Under the pieces are notes generated by a model, which saw only the letters and a list, made by a program, of their open reading frames with translations, did no database searches and had not been told where the DNA came from. From JBFMDH01 sp044868105 (GTDB lineage Bacteria; Acidobacteriota; Blastocatellia; UBA7656), in contig JBIOWC010000121.1 in NCBI GenBank assembly GCA_044868105.1, positions 1 to 9,961 on the forward strand: 9,961 nt of DNA. Reading direction: 5' to 3'. This document shows positions 1 through 6,635 of the stretch, piece by piece. How positions within the stretch are numbered: position 1 is the stretch's first letter; each line of letters begins with the position of its first letter. The translations under genes were made by a program, and so were the position numbers.

Positions 1-622
1 CATACTCCGGCGGTTCGGCTAAGGTAGGCGTATTGCCATAGGTCTCTTGCTCGAAGCTTTGCGCCCGCAGGTAATTTGATTCGTACAATCTCGAAACCCT
101 TTCCTTATACGATTCGAGTTCAGACACCAAGGTGCTAAGCGTTCCTTCGCGCTTGATGACTTGTACATTTTCACCGAAATCTCTAGAGACCATGAATTTA
201 TTGGTAGATGAGTCCTTGCTAATATCAAACTTCCCAAGAAACATTTGGTGAACCCGAAATGAACCGTCCTGCCAGGTGTCGAGATAGACTAAAACCTGTT
301 TGCCTATTTCAAATTTAGGTGTGCCGTAAATTAATGTTCCCAAATCTCCATGTTCGCCGCCCAATTGTTTCAAAACTATTTCGCTCGCCAGATGATTGCC
401 TTTGAGTACTTCATTAACCTTCAGACGAATGTATGAATAGACCCGATCATGTTGAATGCCCGTTGAAATATTTGCGACTTCCCCGATAACAATTGCGCGA
501 GCACTGACGACCATTTCCAAATCGCTGGGCTGGATGGCAGTAGAAGCAAAAGATTGTTGGGCAAGCAGCAAGGTGAGGCAAGCAGAGACTAGAAACAGAA
601 GTCTTATGCTTCCAGTTATCAT
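1..622 (-). CDS. Exported protein of unknown function, C-terminus cut by window edge
   Basis: This open frame reads from an ATG at 622 leftwards off the window, giving 207 codons without a stop. AAGGA (plus-strand 630-634) lies 7 bases before the ATG and supports this start. Residues 1-26 form a typical signal peptide, with a charged start, a Leu-rich core and likely cleavage after SFA. The mature part has a V-V-S-A-R-A-I-V-I-G-E-V stretch, then an EVLKG motif, a LGGEHGDLG stretch and VLVYLDTW, which together suggest a beta-rich domain. From memory, similar N-terminal regions occur in acidobacterial exported proteins, some carrying matrixin-like metalloproteases further on, but no protease motif lies inside the window, so function is not assigned. 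It is transcribed divergently from the anti-sigma gene. I am confident that it is a real gene and unsure of its role. Confidence 0.8.
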   Translation of the reverse strand, partial: MITGSIRLLFLVSACLTLLLAQQSFASTAIQPSDLEMVVSARAIVIGEVANISTGIQHDRVYSYIRLKVNEVLKGNHLASEIVLKQLGGEHGDLGTLIYGTPKFEIGKQVLVYLDTWQDGSFRVHQMFLGKFDISKDSSTNKFMVSRDFGENVQVIKREGTLSTLVSELESYKERVSRLYESNYLRAQSFEQETYGNTPTLAEPPEY

Positions 623-1120
623 TTTTATTTCCTTTCAAAAGCTGAAACGACAGTGGTGGGGGCAATAAATGCCGTAACTCAATGGGCAAACATCGTGCCA
701 CATACATGAGGAGGAGAAAGTTACCAAATAAATACCCCTACGCTGATTTTTCATAACCAGATAGGGGAAGTTGCGTGCAAATTTTACCCGATTTTTTAAG
801 TGGGTATGTAAAAATTGGTGTGTCTTCCGGTGTCAAAATGAACGAAAAATTTCCCACCATAAAGCAAAGAGCAGTAACCTGAAAGGAGAAAAAATTCGCT
901 CGATCCGCTAACCGATAAGAAAAAATCCCGGCGTTGGAATATTCTTTACCCGGCCGGGCATTTAGCCAATGTGAGTTGTATAAGTGCGAATCGCGTTTAA
1001 GAAAGAGAAACCGCAAGAGCTTTAGCAATCCCCCTGGCGCTTGCCGGTTTCCGTAAGCAAGGGGAAGCCGTAGGTTTAGTCTGAACCGGCGAAAGCTTTT
1101 TGAGTAATTGGGGAATAACC
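623..1120. other. Divergent intergenic region without a supportable gene
   Basis: About 500 bases separate the left-edge minus-strand gene from the anti-sigma gene. Open frames here are short and lack good starts. Visible items are a small hairpin with GGCA/TGCC arms near 660-672, a hairpin with arms CCCCTA (735-740) and TAGGGG (762-767), a 10-base palindrome CCCGGCCGGG (949-958), and the leader described separately. TATAAG at 979-984 resembles a -10 box but has no convincing -35. Both divergent promoters should lie here, but I cannot place either one. Confidence 0.6.
1030..1101 (+). promoter_or_regulatory. Possible structured leader of the anti-sigma gene
   Basis: Two helices that exclude each other can be drawn just upstream of the gene. 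The first pairs CTTGC (1040-1044) with GCAAG (1057-1061) and is extended across an internal loop by a C-run (1030-1034) with GGG (1062-1064). The second pairs GCCGGTT (1043-1049) with AACCGGC (1084-1090); it shares bases 1043-1044 with the first. A third option pairs GGTT (1073-1076) with AACC (1084-1087). Five T's follow at 1097-1101, so the second helix could act as a weak attenuator. I could not match the region to a known riboswitch class. This is seen by eye only and chance pairing is possible. Confidence 0.3.
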
Positions 1121-1990
1121 ATGACAGTGATAAATTTTGAGCGCCATGATTGTAAGAAAATCAATAGCTATCTGGATGCCTATTTAGATGACGAATTGCC
1201 GTCGGAAACTCATCAAGAAGTTTTGCGGCACCTTGAAAGTTGCCCAGCGTGCGGGCTGGAATTTGCGGCGCGCGAACGCGTAAAAAATGCCCTGCGACAG
1301 GCGATAAAAAAGGATGTCGCGCCCTTTGCGTTACAACAACGGATTCAAAAAAATCTGCGTAAGAAGAGCGCCGATTCACCGTTGAAATTATCCCGTTGGG
1401 TTTTGGCCGTTGCCGCAACCTTAATTCTCGGGGTCATGGGTCTGGGGGTCTTCAAAGCCATTCAATCCAACCGGCAGTCATCAAGCAGCCTTGAGCTGGC
1501 AAGGTTACAAGACCACGCCGTTTTACAGGTAGGCCTGGGAAACCACACGCACTGTGCCATTGACAAAGGTTTGGCGAATAAACATTTCACCGAAGCAGAG
1601 ATGAATACCCGGCTCGGTGAATTTGCCGGCCTGGTCGCTCAGGTGAAAACCCAAATTCCTCCCACCTATGAAGTGGTTGTTGGGCATCGTTGTAAATTCA
1701 ATGACCGTCCATTCGTGCATTTGATTTTGAAGGATAAAGAAAAAGTCGTGTCGGTAACGCTGACGACGAAAAACGACGAAGCGTTTTCCAACGGCGCGCT
1801 GGCGACCCGGATGCAAACGGCGGGAATAGCTTTACACGAGGCGCGATTCGATGAATATGAGGTCGCAGGATTCGAGCATAACGGTTATCTGGCTTTTGTC
1901 ACGTCAAACCTGGAGAAGCAGGAAAATCTAGAGCTGGCATCGAGCCTCGCCCCTATGGTTCAGGATTTTCTCAATCAGCTGAAAGCCTGA
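1121..1990 (+). CDS. Membrane anti-sigma factor with zinc-finger (zf-HC2) domain
   Basis: The 289-residue product has the layout of a zinc-binding anti-sigma factor. The cytoplasmic N-terminus carries C11 and the H-x3-C-x2-C motif at H37, C41 and C44, which in this family binds zinc and holds an ECF sigma factor. One membrane segment spans about residues 92-114. The outer part (115-289) has an HTHC motif around C145 and a GHRC motif at C191, followed by FVHLILKDKEKVVSV; these cysteines and histidines could sense metal or redox state (inference). The ATG at 1121 is preferred over an in-frame TTG at 1100 because GGGGA (1110-1114) is well spaced before it and the shorter protein starts nearer the zinc finger. 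No sigma-factor gene adjoins it. A short hairpin, TGACC/GGTCA, overlaps the stop codon (1988-2004). Confidence 0.88.
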   Translation: MTVINFERHDCKKINSYLDAYLDDELPSETHQEVLRHLESCPACGLEFAARERVKNALRQAIKKDVAPFALQQRIQKNLRKKSADSPLKLSRWVLAVAATLILGVMGLGVFKAIQSNRQSSSSLELARLQDHAVLQVGLGNHTHCAIDKGLANKHFTEAEMNTRLGEFAGLVAQVKTQIPPTYEVVVGHRCKFNDRPFVHLILKDKEKVVSVTLTTKNDEAFSNGALATRMQTAGIALHEARFDEYEVAGFEHNGYLAFVTSNLEKQENLELASSLAPMVQDFLNQLKA

Positions 1991-2083
1991 CCTCAGGAGG
2001 GTCACCTGCCGTAACCTTTGCAGTCGTGTGCGACGAATGAATCCGCCTGCGATTGGCCCGAGCGAGACAGATTTCGCGACTCG

Positions 2084-2127
2084 CAAGCGGTTGCCATAGC
2101 TCAGGCAAGCAGTTGCCGTAGCTCAGG
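2084..2127. repeat. 22-base tandem duplication, two copies
   Basis: Two adjoining 22-base units, 2084-2105 and 2106-2127, match at 20 of 22 positions; both differences are transitions. Each contains GTTGCC-R-TAGCTCAGG. The array lies in the 182-base gap before the lactonase-family gene and ends about 45 bases before its ATG, so it may sit in the promoter or leader. GCCGTAGCTCAG looks like the 5' part of a tRNA D-arm, but no other tRNA parts follow. A recent local duplication is the simplest reading. Confidence 0.8.
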
Positions 2128-2172
2128 GTTTCGATTTTCTGATAGGAAAAATTTTTAAGGAAGTTTGCATTT

Positions 2173-3339
2173 ATGAGCCGTTCAATCAACAACCTTTTCA
2201 GCAAACTCAGGGTCTTCGGTTTGATGATGGTTCTGGTGTCGCTATTCGTAGTTTCCATAAATCACCGAGCCTGGGCCGCTGCTAAACCGAAAACCGCCCT
2301 TGCCGAAAAGAGTTTTGTTTACACCCTCACCAATCCGAATGGCGCCAATGCGATTGCCGCTTATGAACGTAACCCGGAGACCGGCGAACTCGCCTTTCGC
2401 GGCAGCTACCTGACGGGCGGGCGCGGCACCGGCGCGATTATTGATTCACAAAGCCCCTTGATTGTTGACCCTACCGGCGCTTTTCTCATTGCCGTAAATT
2501 CAGCGAGCAACGACATCTCGGTGATGGCCATTCAAGCCGACGGCGCGCTTCGGTTAGTTGCTTCGCCGGTCTCTTCAAGAGGCCTGGATCCCGTGAGTCT
2601 TGCCATTCACAATGATTTGCTCTATGTCGCCAATAAAGGCAACGGGGCCACGCCGCCAAGTTACGCTGGTTTTTTTCTCAACGCGGACGGCACGCTTTCG
2701 CGCATTAAACGCATCATCGAACTCAACATTGGCGACGACCCGACGCAGGTCTTATTCAATCAGGAAGGCAATATGCTCATCGGTTTGCAACTCGGCAATC
2801 GGGTGGTCAATTGCTTTCGCGTCAAACCAACCGGACGTTTGCGCAACGTCGGTCAACTGGCTAACCAAACCGGACCGTTTGCAGGCGTCTTCAACCCCGC
2901 AAACGACACGCAACTCATTGTTGGCGATGTCAGGCTTCCGGGCGCGGTCTCTTACACGGTTTCAAAACAAGGTGACATTCAACAAATCAGCGCCATCAGA
3001 AATGCGCCGGAACGCGCCGCCTGCTGGATTATTGCCAATCGCACCGGCGAGTTATATTGGGTTTCCAATACCGGCACCCACTCGCTCTCACTGTTTTCAC
3101 TCGATGGCAACGGCGCATTAAATTTGCTTGGCTCACACAGTACCTTAAACTTCGGGCGCTTGCCTTTTGAATTGGCGCTCGATAGAGAGAATCGTTTCCT
3201 ATATGAATTGAATGTCGGCGGCGGCGGCACCATTCACGCCTTGCGGTTGACGGGTGATGCGGCAAACGCCGGTCTTGAAGATATTGGCGCCGTGGCGGTC
3301 AACGGCGGGACGCCGGCGGGTTTGGTCATCGTCGAATAA
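2173..3339 (+). CDS. Exported beta-propeller protein, lactonase family
   Basis: The 388-residue product begins with a signal peptide (residues 1 to about 35, cleavage near AWA-AA), followed by repeated four-stranded blade units typical of seven-bladed lactonase-family propellers. Characteristic stretches are FVYTLTNP near 48, PTGAFLIAVNSASNDISV, LLYVANKG, RVVNCFRV and RENRFLYELNVGGG near the C-terminus. Family members include the cytoplasmic 6-phosphogluconolactonase, but export argues against a role in the pentose phosphate pathway. Substrate is not predictable; a binding or scaffold role outside the membrane is equally possible. AAGGAAG (2157-2163) lies 9 bases before the ATG and supports the start. 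The gene is preceded by the tandem duplication and followed at once by an inverted-repeat element. It could share a transcript with the anti-sigma gene 182 bases upstream, but the gap is large. Confidence 0.85.
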   Translation: MSRSINNLFSKLRVFGLMMVLVSLFVVSINHRAWAAAKPKTALAEKSFVYTLTNPNGANAIAAYERNPETGELAFRGSYLTGGRGTGAIIDSQSPLIVDPTGAFLIAVNSASNDISVMAIQADGALRLVASPVSSRGLDPVSLAIHNDLLYVANKGNGATPPSYAGFFLNADGTLSRIKRIIELNIGDDPTQVLFNQEGNMLIGLQLGNRVVNCFRVKPTGRLRNVGQLANQTGPFAGVFNPANDTQLIVGDVRLPGAVSYTVSKQGDIQQISAIRNAPERAACWIIANRTGELYWVSNTGTHSLSLFSLDGNGALNLLGSHSTLNFGRLPFELALDRENRFLYELNVGGGGTIHALRLTGDAANAGLEDIGAVAVNGGTPAGLVIVE

Positions 3340-3340
3340 T

Positions 3341-3399
3341 TCACTTACAGGGCAGACATCCAGGTTACAAAGAAAGCGATAAGTGAGATGTCTGCCCTG
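3341..3399. repeat. Compact inverted-repeat element with pseudoknot order A-B-A'-B'
   Basis: Starting one base after the lactonase-family stop codon, the segments run A = TCACTTA (3341-3347), B = CAGGGCAGACATC (3348-3360), a 19-base spacer, A' = TAAGTGA (3380-3386), B' = GATGTCTGCCCTG (3387-3399). A' is the exact reverse complement of A, and B' of B. The B/B' stem is 13 base pairs, or 14 with the flanking A3347-T3400. Because the order is not nested, A/A' and B/B' could both form only as an H-type pseudoknot. It lies between convergent genes, so it may act as a two-way terminator, but no T-run follows either arm. A REP-like or miniature mobile element is the main alternative. Confidence 0.8.
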
Positions 3400-3438
3400 T
3401 CTATCATCCGAATCAACGCAATCAGTAGAGGCTGCTCA

Positions 3439-3978
3439 TCAGCGAGAATTTTTAAGCTCATCCCATTTGAATATCGCTCGGTGCTCTGTATTGGCTCTTT
3501 CATCTTCCCATTCGTATCTGAAAATCACATACAATCTTGCAAGTTTAGGAAAAGCCTCTCGCGGAACTTTGAAATAGACCGACTGTCCTGCGGCAACCCA
3601 GGAATTATTGAAGGTACATCCATATTGTCCTGTTAAGCCGCCCTTTAGCAAAGGACTTTCTATGAAATATTCGAGTTTAATCTCCGCCTTATCCGCCAAA
3701 CCAAGTTCTCTCTGTCCATTCGCTAGCCTGACCTCGACAGGGTTTAGCTCTGAATATTGCCAATCCCGGCGAATGCTGATAGCCCATGGAGTCTTATTAT
3801 CAAGTCGAAACACCACTAACTCAGCTTCATCAAGGTTTTCTCGTATAAGATATAATCCGGTCTTATTCCCGTATTGAGAATGGTCAGGTAGATTCAGGTT
3901 TTGGCTAAAGACTTGTGCGAAAGATATTGCAGCGAAGATGTTGATTAGAAGTACTGAAATTAAAATTTTGTAGGTCAT
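3439..3978 (-). CDS. Small exported protein of unknown function
   Basis: A 179-residue product starts at an ATG at 3978 with a clear signal peptide (MTYKILISVLLINIFAAISFA, cut near residue 21). The mature part has alternating hydrophobic residues and no catalytic motif that I recognise; stretches such as LVVFRLDN, YVIFRYEWEDE and VYFKVPREAFPKL suggest a beta-sandwich fold. The Shine-Dalgarno signal is weak: a GGAG lies about 17 bases before the ATG, but the signal peptide fixes the start. The gene looks AT-richer than its neighbours: a hand count of 3841-3900 gives 23 of 60 G+C, against 36 of 60 at 4261-4320 in the next gene. It runs against the lactonase-family gene and away from the NHL gene. 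It is likely a real gene; I do not recognise the family. Confidence 0.72.
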   Translation of the reverse strand: MTYKILISVLLINIFAAISFAQVFSQNLNLPDHSQYGNKTGLYLIRENLDEAELVVFRLDNKTPWAISIRRDWQYSELNPVEVRLANGQRELGLADKAEIKLEYFIESPLLKGGLTGQYGCTFNNSWVAAGQSVYFKVPREAFPKLARLYVIFRYEWEDERANTEHRAIFKWDELKNSR

Positions 3979-4126
3979 AATTTTTTACACGCAACTCCGA
4001 ACAGCTTGTTCCAGCCGCGATATAAGGTCCCTATCCACATTTCTATTTTAATGAACATTACTTCTGCCTTTCTAACTTGCCATAATCCACCTACCTGAGC
4101 ATCATTCGAAAGAGGTCAAAGGTTTT

Positions 4127-6124
4127 ATGAACAACCGCTGGTCTATTCTCGCGCTGTTGATCTGCACCGCCTTGAACGCTTTTGCAAACCACGGCGCCAA
4201 TCTACAAAAGGAGCAAACGACAGTGCCTGATTCTGCTGCTAAGGTTAATGCGCCCGATTTTCCTGCCGGGTTGGAATGGTTAAACACCGAGCGTCCGCTG
4301 TCGCTCAAAGAGTTGCGCGGCAAAGTGGTGCTCCTGGATTTCTGGACCTATTGCTGCATCAACTGCATGCACATCATTCCCGATTTAAAGAAGCTCGAAA
4401 TGAGATACGAAAAAGAGCTGGTGGTCATTGGCGTGCATTCGGCGAAATTTACGGGCGAGCGTGAAACCGACAACATTCGTCAGGCCATCCTGCGTTATGA
4501 AATCGAGCACCCGGTGGTCAATGATTTTGCCATGGAGGTTTGGCAAGCCTATACGGTGCGCGCTTGGCCCACCTTAATGCTCATAGACCCGGAAGGCAAA
4601 GTCGTCGGCTACGCCTCGGGCGAAAATATCTATGACCCGTTCGATAAAGCGATTGCCAAACTCATTGAAGAGTTCGACGCCAAAGGCAAACTCAATCGCG
4701 CGCCGCTCAGTTTGAAACTTGAAAAATCAAAGATGCCGACTTCGATGTTCGCCTTTCCCGGCAAAACGCTTGCCGACCCGTTGTCCAAACAATTGTTTAT
4801 CGCTGACTCGAATCACCATCGCATCGTGGTGGCCTCGCTGGCGGATTATGCAATTCAGGAAGTCATCGGCAATGGCGAGCCAGGATTGACGGACGGCGAT
4901 TTTCAAACCGCAGAGTTTAATCATCCGCAAGGCATGGCTTTCGATGGCCAAGCGCTCTATGTCGCCGACACCGAAAATCATGCGATTCGCAAAATTGATT
5001 TCGAAAAACGCGTCGTCACAACCCTTGCCGGCACCGGCAAACAAGCGCGACGCATTGATTTAATCGGTGGCATCGGCACTGAGGTCGCGCTCAATTCGCC
5101 CTGGGATTTGGTTCTGCACAACCACCTGCTTTACATTGCCATGGCCGGTCCGCATCAGCTTTGGGTGTTAAATCCGAAAACCGGCGGCGCGGTGCCTTAC
5201 GCAGGGTCTGGACGCGAAGATATTGTTGATGGACTGTTGAACGAAGCGGCGCTCGCGCAACCTTCGGGGCTCACCACGGATGGCAAAAAACTCTATTTCG
5301 CCGACAGCGAAGTGAGCGCCATTCGCTCAGCAGACCTTGACCCGCAGGGCAGAGTTGAAACCATTGTCGGCGAAGGCTTATTTGATTATGGGGATAAAGA
5401 CGGCAAGGGTCCGCAGGTCAGATTGCAACATCCCTTGGGCGTAGCCTTCCACGACGGCTTGTTGTATGTTGCTGACACCTATAACAACAAAATCAAAATT
5501 GTTTCTCCGAAAGATAAATCGGCGCGAACCTTTTTAGGCACGGGCAAAGAAGGTTTGGCCGACGGCGCGAAAGCGACATTTGATGAACCGGGTGGCGTGA
5601 GCCTGGCGCTGGGCAAAATATATATTGCCGATACCAATAATCATGCGATTCGGGTTGCGGATTTAAAAACCAAAAAGGTTGAAACCATTCAATTCAAAAA
5701 TCTCGAAAAGTTGCGCCCGCAAGTGTCAAGACGCGATAAATTCCTCGGCGAAGCTATTCAATTGCCTGGACAAACCCTTGATGTAGGCGACGCAACGCTC
5801 ACCCTGCAACTGGAACTTCCGGCCGGCTACAAATTAAATCCTGAGGCGCCTTCATCGGTTGCGGTGGCCGCTTCACAGAAGCAAATTATTCGTCTGGAAG
5901 GCGCCTCGGAAAAGACTTTTCATAAACCGCAATTTCCTCTCAATCTGCCGATTAAAACCAGCCCCGGTGAGACCAGCCTGCAAGTCAATTATGTGGTCTA
6001 TTATTGCGAAGCGACGAAAGAGAGCTTGTGCTATTTCAAAGAAGTCCGGCTTGCGATTCCGGTCAAAGTCCTACCCGGCGCCGGCCATCGCAAGCTGACG
6101 GCGAGTTGTTCGATTAAGCTTTAA
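4127..6124 (+). CDS. Exported thioredoxin-NHL repeat protein, NHLRC2-like
   Basis: The 665-residue product joins a signal peptide (1 to about 20), a thioredoxin-like domain (about 45-185), an NHL-repeat propeller (about 205-525) and a C-terminal beta domain (about 540-665). The redox motif is WTYCCINCMH, with C77-I-N-C80 in place of the usual CGPC, plus the cis-proline signature WP at 147-148. Repeat signatures appear at ADSNHHRI (226), ADTENHAI (280), ADSEVSAI (392), ADTYNNKI (449) and ADTNNHAI (501). This layout and the CCINC motif are those of animal NHLRC2. A disulfide-handling or redox-sensing role outside the inner membrane is inferred; the substrate is unknown. The C-terminal domain has two further cysteines in YYCEATKESLCYF. 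AAAGG lies shortly before the ATG, with AGAGG further up. Length and domain order look complete. Confidence 0.9.
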   Translation: MNNRWSILALLICTALNAFANHGANLQKEQTTVPDSAAKVNAPDFPAGLEWLNTERPLSLKELRGKVVLLDFWTYCCINCMHIIPDLKKLEMRYEKELVVIGVHSAKFTGERETDNIRQAILRYEIEHPVVNDFAMEVWQAYTVRAWPTLMLIDPEGKVVGYASGENIYDPFDKAIAKLIEEFDAKGKLNRAPLSLKLEKSKMPTSMFAFPGKTLADPLSKQLFIADSNHHRIVVASLADYAIQEVIGNGEPGLTDGDFQTAEFNHPQGMAFDGQALYVADTENHAIRKIDFEKRVVTTLAGTGKQARRIDLIGGIGTEVALNSPWDLVLHNHLLYIAMAGPHQLWVLNPKTGGAVPYAGSGREDIVDGLLNEAALAQPSGLTTDGKKLYFADSEVSAIRSADLDPQGRVETIVGEGLFDYGDKDGKGPQVRLQHPLGVAFHDGLLYVADTYNNKIKIVSPKDKSARTFLGTGKEGLADGAKATFDEPGGVSLALGKIYIADTNNHAIRVADLKTKKVETIQFKNLEKLRPQVSRRDKFLGEAIQLPGQTLDVGDATLTLQLELPAGYKLNPEAPSSVAVAASQKQIIRLEGASEKTFHKPQFPLNLPIKTSPGETSLQVNYVVYYCEATKESLCYFKEVRLAIPVKVLPGAGHRKLTASCSIKL

Positions 6125-6128
6125 AGGG

Positions 6129-6145
6129 GCGGTTTCTCAAACCGC
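6129..6145 (+). terminator. Short GC hairpin after the NHL gene
   Basis: GCGGTTT (6129-6135) pairs with AAACCGC (6139-6145) around a CTC loop, beginning 5 bases after the stop codon of the thioredoxin-NHL gene. Only three T's follow, so as an intrinsic terminator it is weak, though its position fits 3'-end formation or protection of that message. Confidence 0.45.
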
Positions 6146-6151
6146 TTTGCG

Positions 6152-6190
6152 AAAAAAAACAGGGGCGGCAAAAAATATTTTTTGCCGCCC
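6152..6190 (-). terminator. Perfect 28-base palindrome with T-tract on the minus strand
   Basis: Bases 6163-6190 read the same on both strands: GGGCGGC, six A's, TA, six T's, GCCGCCC. Read on the minus strand, the stem is followed after three bases by eight T's (the A-run at 6152-6159), which makes a good intrinsic terminator for leftward transcription. On the plus strand the hairpin has no T-run after it. No minus-strand gene is visible to its right, so its function is unclear; it may block antisense transcription into the thioredoxin-NHL gene. Confidence 0.6.
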
Positions 6191-6270
6191 AAACGCTACC
6201 TCTCCTGGCCTTTTCTTTTGCCCGCATTTTTCAGCCCTGAGGGACTCAAATCCTTAAACAGCAATTCATT

Positions 6271-6303
6271 TTGACTGAAATCATTCACATCAAATTGACT
6301 GAA
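6271..6303. repeat. Direct repeat TTGACTGAA, 24-base period
   Basis: TTGACTGAA occurs exactly at 6271-6279 and at 6295-6303. The 24-base period is a little over two helical turns, so the copies face roughly similar sides of DNA and could be a tandem regulator site about 340-360 bases before the HD-GYP gene. TTGACT also resembles a -35 box, but no good -10 follows either copy. A 9-base repeat could arise by chance. Confidence 0.4.
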
Positions 6304-6480
6304 CAGCGGACCGTGAAATTAAAGTTCCAAGTGAAGTCGGAGCGGCTAAATTTCGCTGCGCAGTAAATTAATCTATTCCGGCAGGGGGCGGATTTTTGTG
6401 GCATTGAATTTGTTTGTTGTTGCTTGCCAAAGTTGGTTTACCTCCTCTTGTAGATTAAAAATTAAGGAGTTGAAACAGTC

Positions 6481-6534
6481 ATGAAAATGCGAAATTTATG
6501 TGAGGGCGTCATCTGGGAAGGTGACGTTTATTAA
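6481..6534 (+). CDS. Possible 17-residue leader peptide
   Basis: ATG at 6481 opens 17 codons ending at TAA 6532-6534 (MKMRNLCEGVIWEGDVY). AAGGAG at 6464-6469 is a full Shine-Dalgarno signal, though 11 bases from the ATG is long. A hairpin with arms CGTCATC (6507-6513) and GGTGACG (6520-6526 region, one T-G pair) lies inside the frame, and an upstream CTCCT can mask the ribosome site. It precedes the HD-GYP gene by about 100 bases. This may be a regulatory leader peptide or chance; there is no homology evidence. Confidence 0.25.
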   Translation: MKMRNLCEGVIWEGDVY

Positions 6535-6635
6535 CGCCTCCGCAGTAACCGTTAACAAAGACTTTCACTTGCCCTATTGAAGTGGTATGGTTTCATCGCT
6601 CCGTTGTTTCCGCCTCCAGATTGTGAATACGCAGG

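Larger units (their letters stand above)
6191..6635. other. Intergenic region upstream of the HD-GYP gene
   Basis: About 445 bases hold no established gene. Visible are a 9-base direct repeat (6271-6303), CTCCT (6442-6446) able to pair with AGGAG (6465-6469), a possible 17-codon ORF (6481-6534), and a hairpin CACTT/AAGTG (6566-6584). On the minus strand AGAGGAGGT (around 6440-6449) is a strong Shine-Dalgarno-like motif, but only a 20-codon TTG-started frame follows. I could not identify a convincing promoter or known riboswitch. Confidence 0.55.

Noticed and set aside
447..707. Minus-strand open frame overlapping the start of the left-edge gene
   Set aside because: It is in another frame of the real gene, which has a signal peptide and a good ribosome site at 622.
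700..735. GAGGAGGAG motif on the plus strand
   Set aside because: It looks like a Shine-Dalgarno site but no start codon follows at a usable distance.
738..1028. 96-codon open frame on the minus strand in the divergent gap
   Set aside because: It needs a TTG start, has no well-placed ribosome site, and its residues look like random translation with no domain or signal peptide.
985..1101. Cyclic-di-GMP or cobalamin riboswitch
   Set aside because: The conserved cores of these classes, as I remember them, are not present, despite some local similarity.
1100..1120. TTG start seven codons upstream for the anti-sigma protein
   Set aside because: The ATG at 1121 has the better-placed GGGGA site and the extra residues add nothing to the domain.
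2084..2127. tRNA gene
   Set aside because: Only a D-arm-like string is present; acceptor stem, anticodon loop and TTC-type arm are absent.
2600..3121. 173-codon open frame overlapping the lactonase-family gene
   Set aside because: It is an out-of-frame shadow, rich in Arg/Ser/Pro, inside a gene with clear propeller repeats.
3341..3978. Insertion sequence
   Set aside because: There is a strong inverted repeat but no transposase, and the protein nearby is an exported non-enzymatic-looking product.
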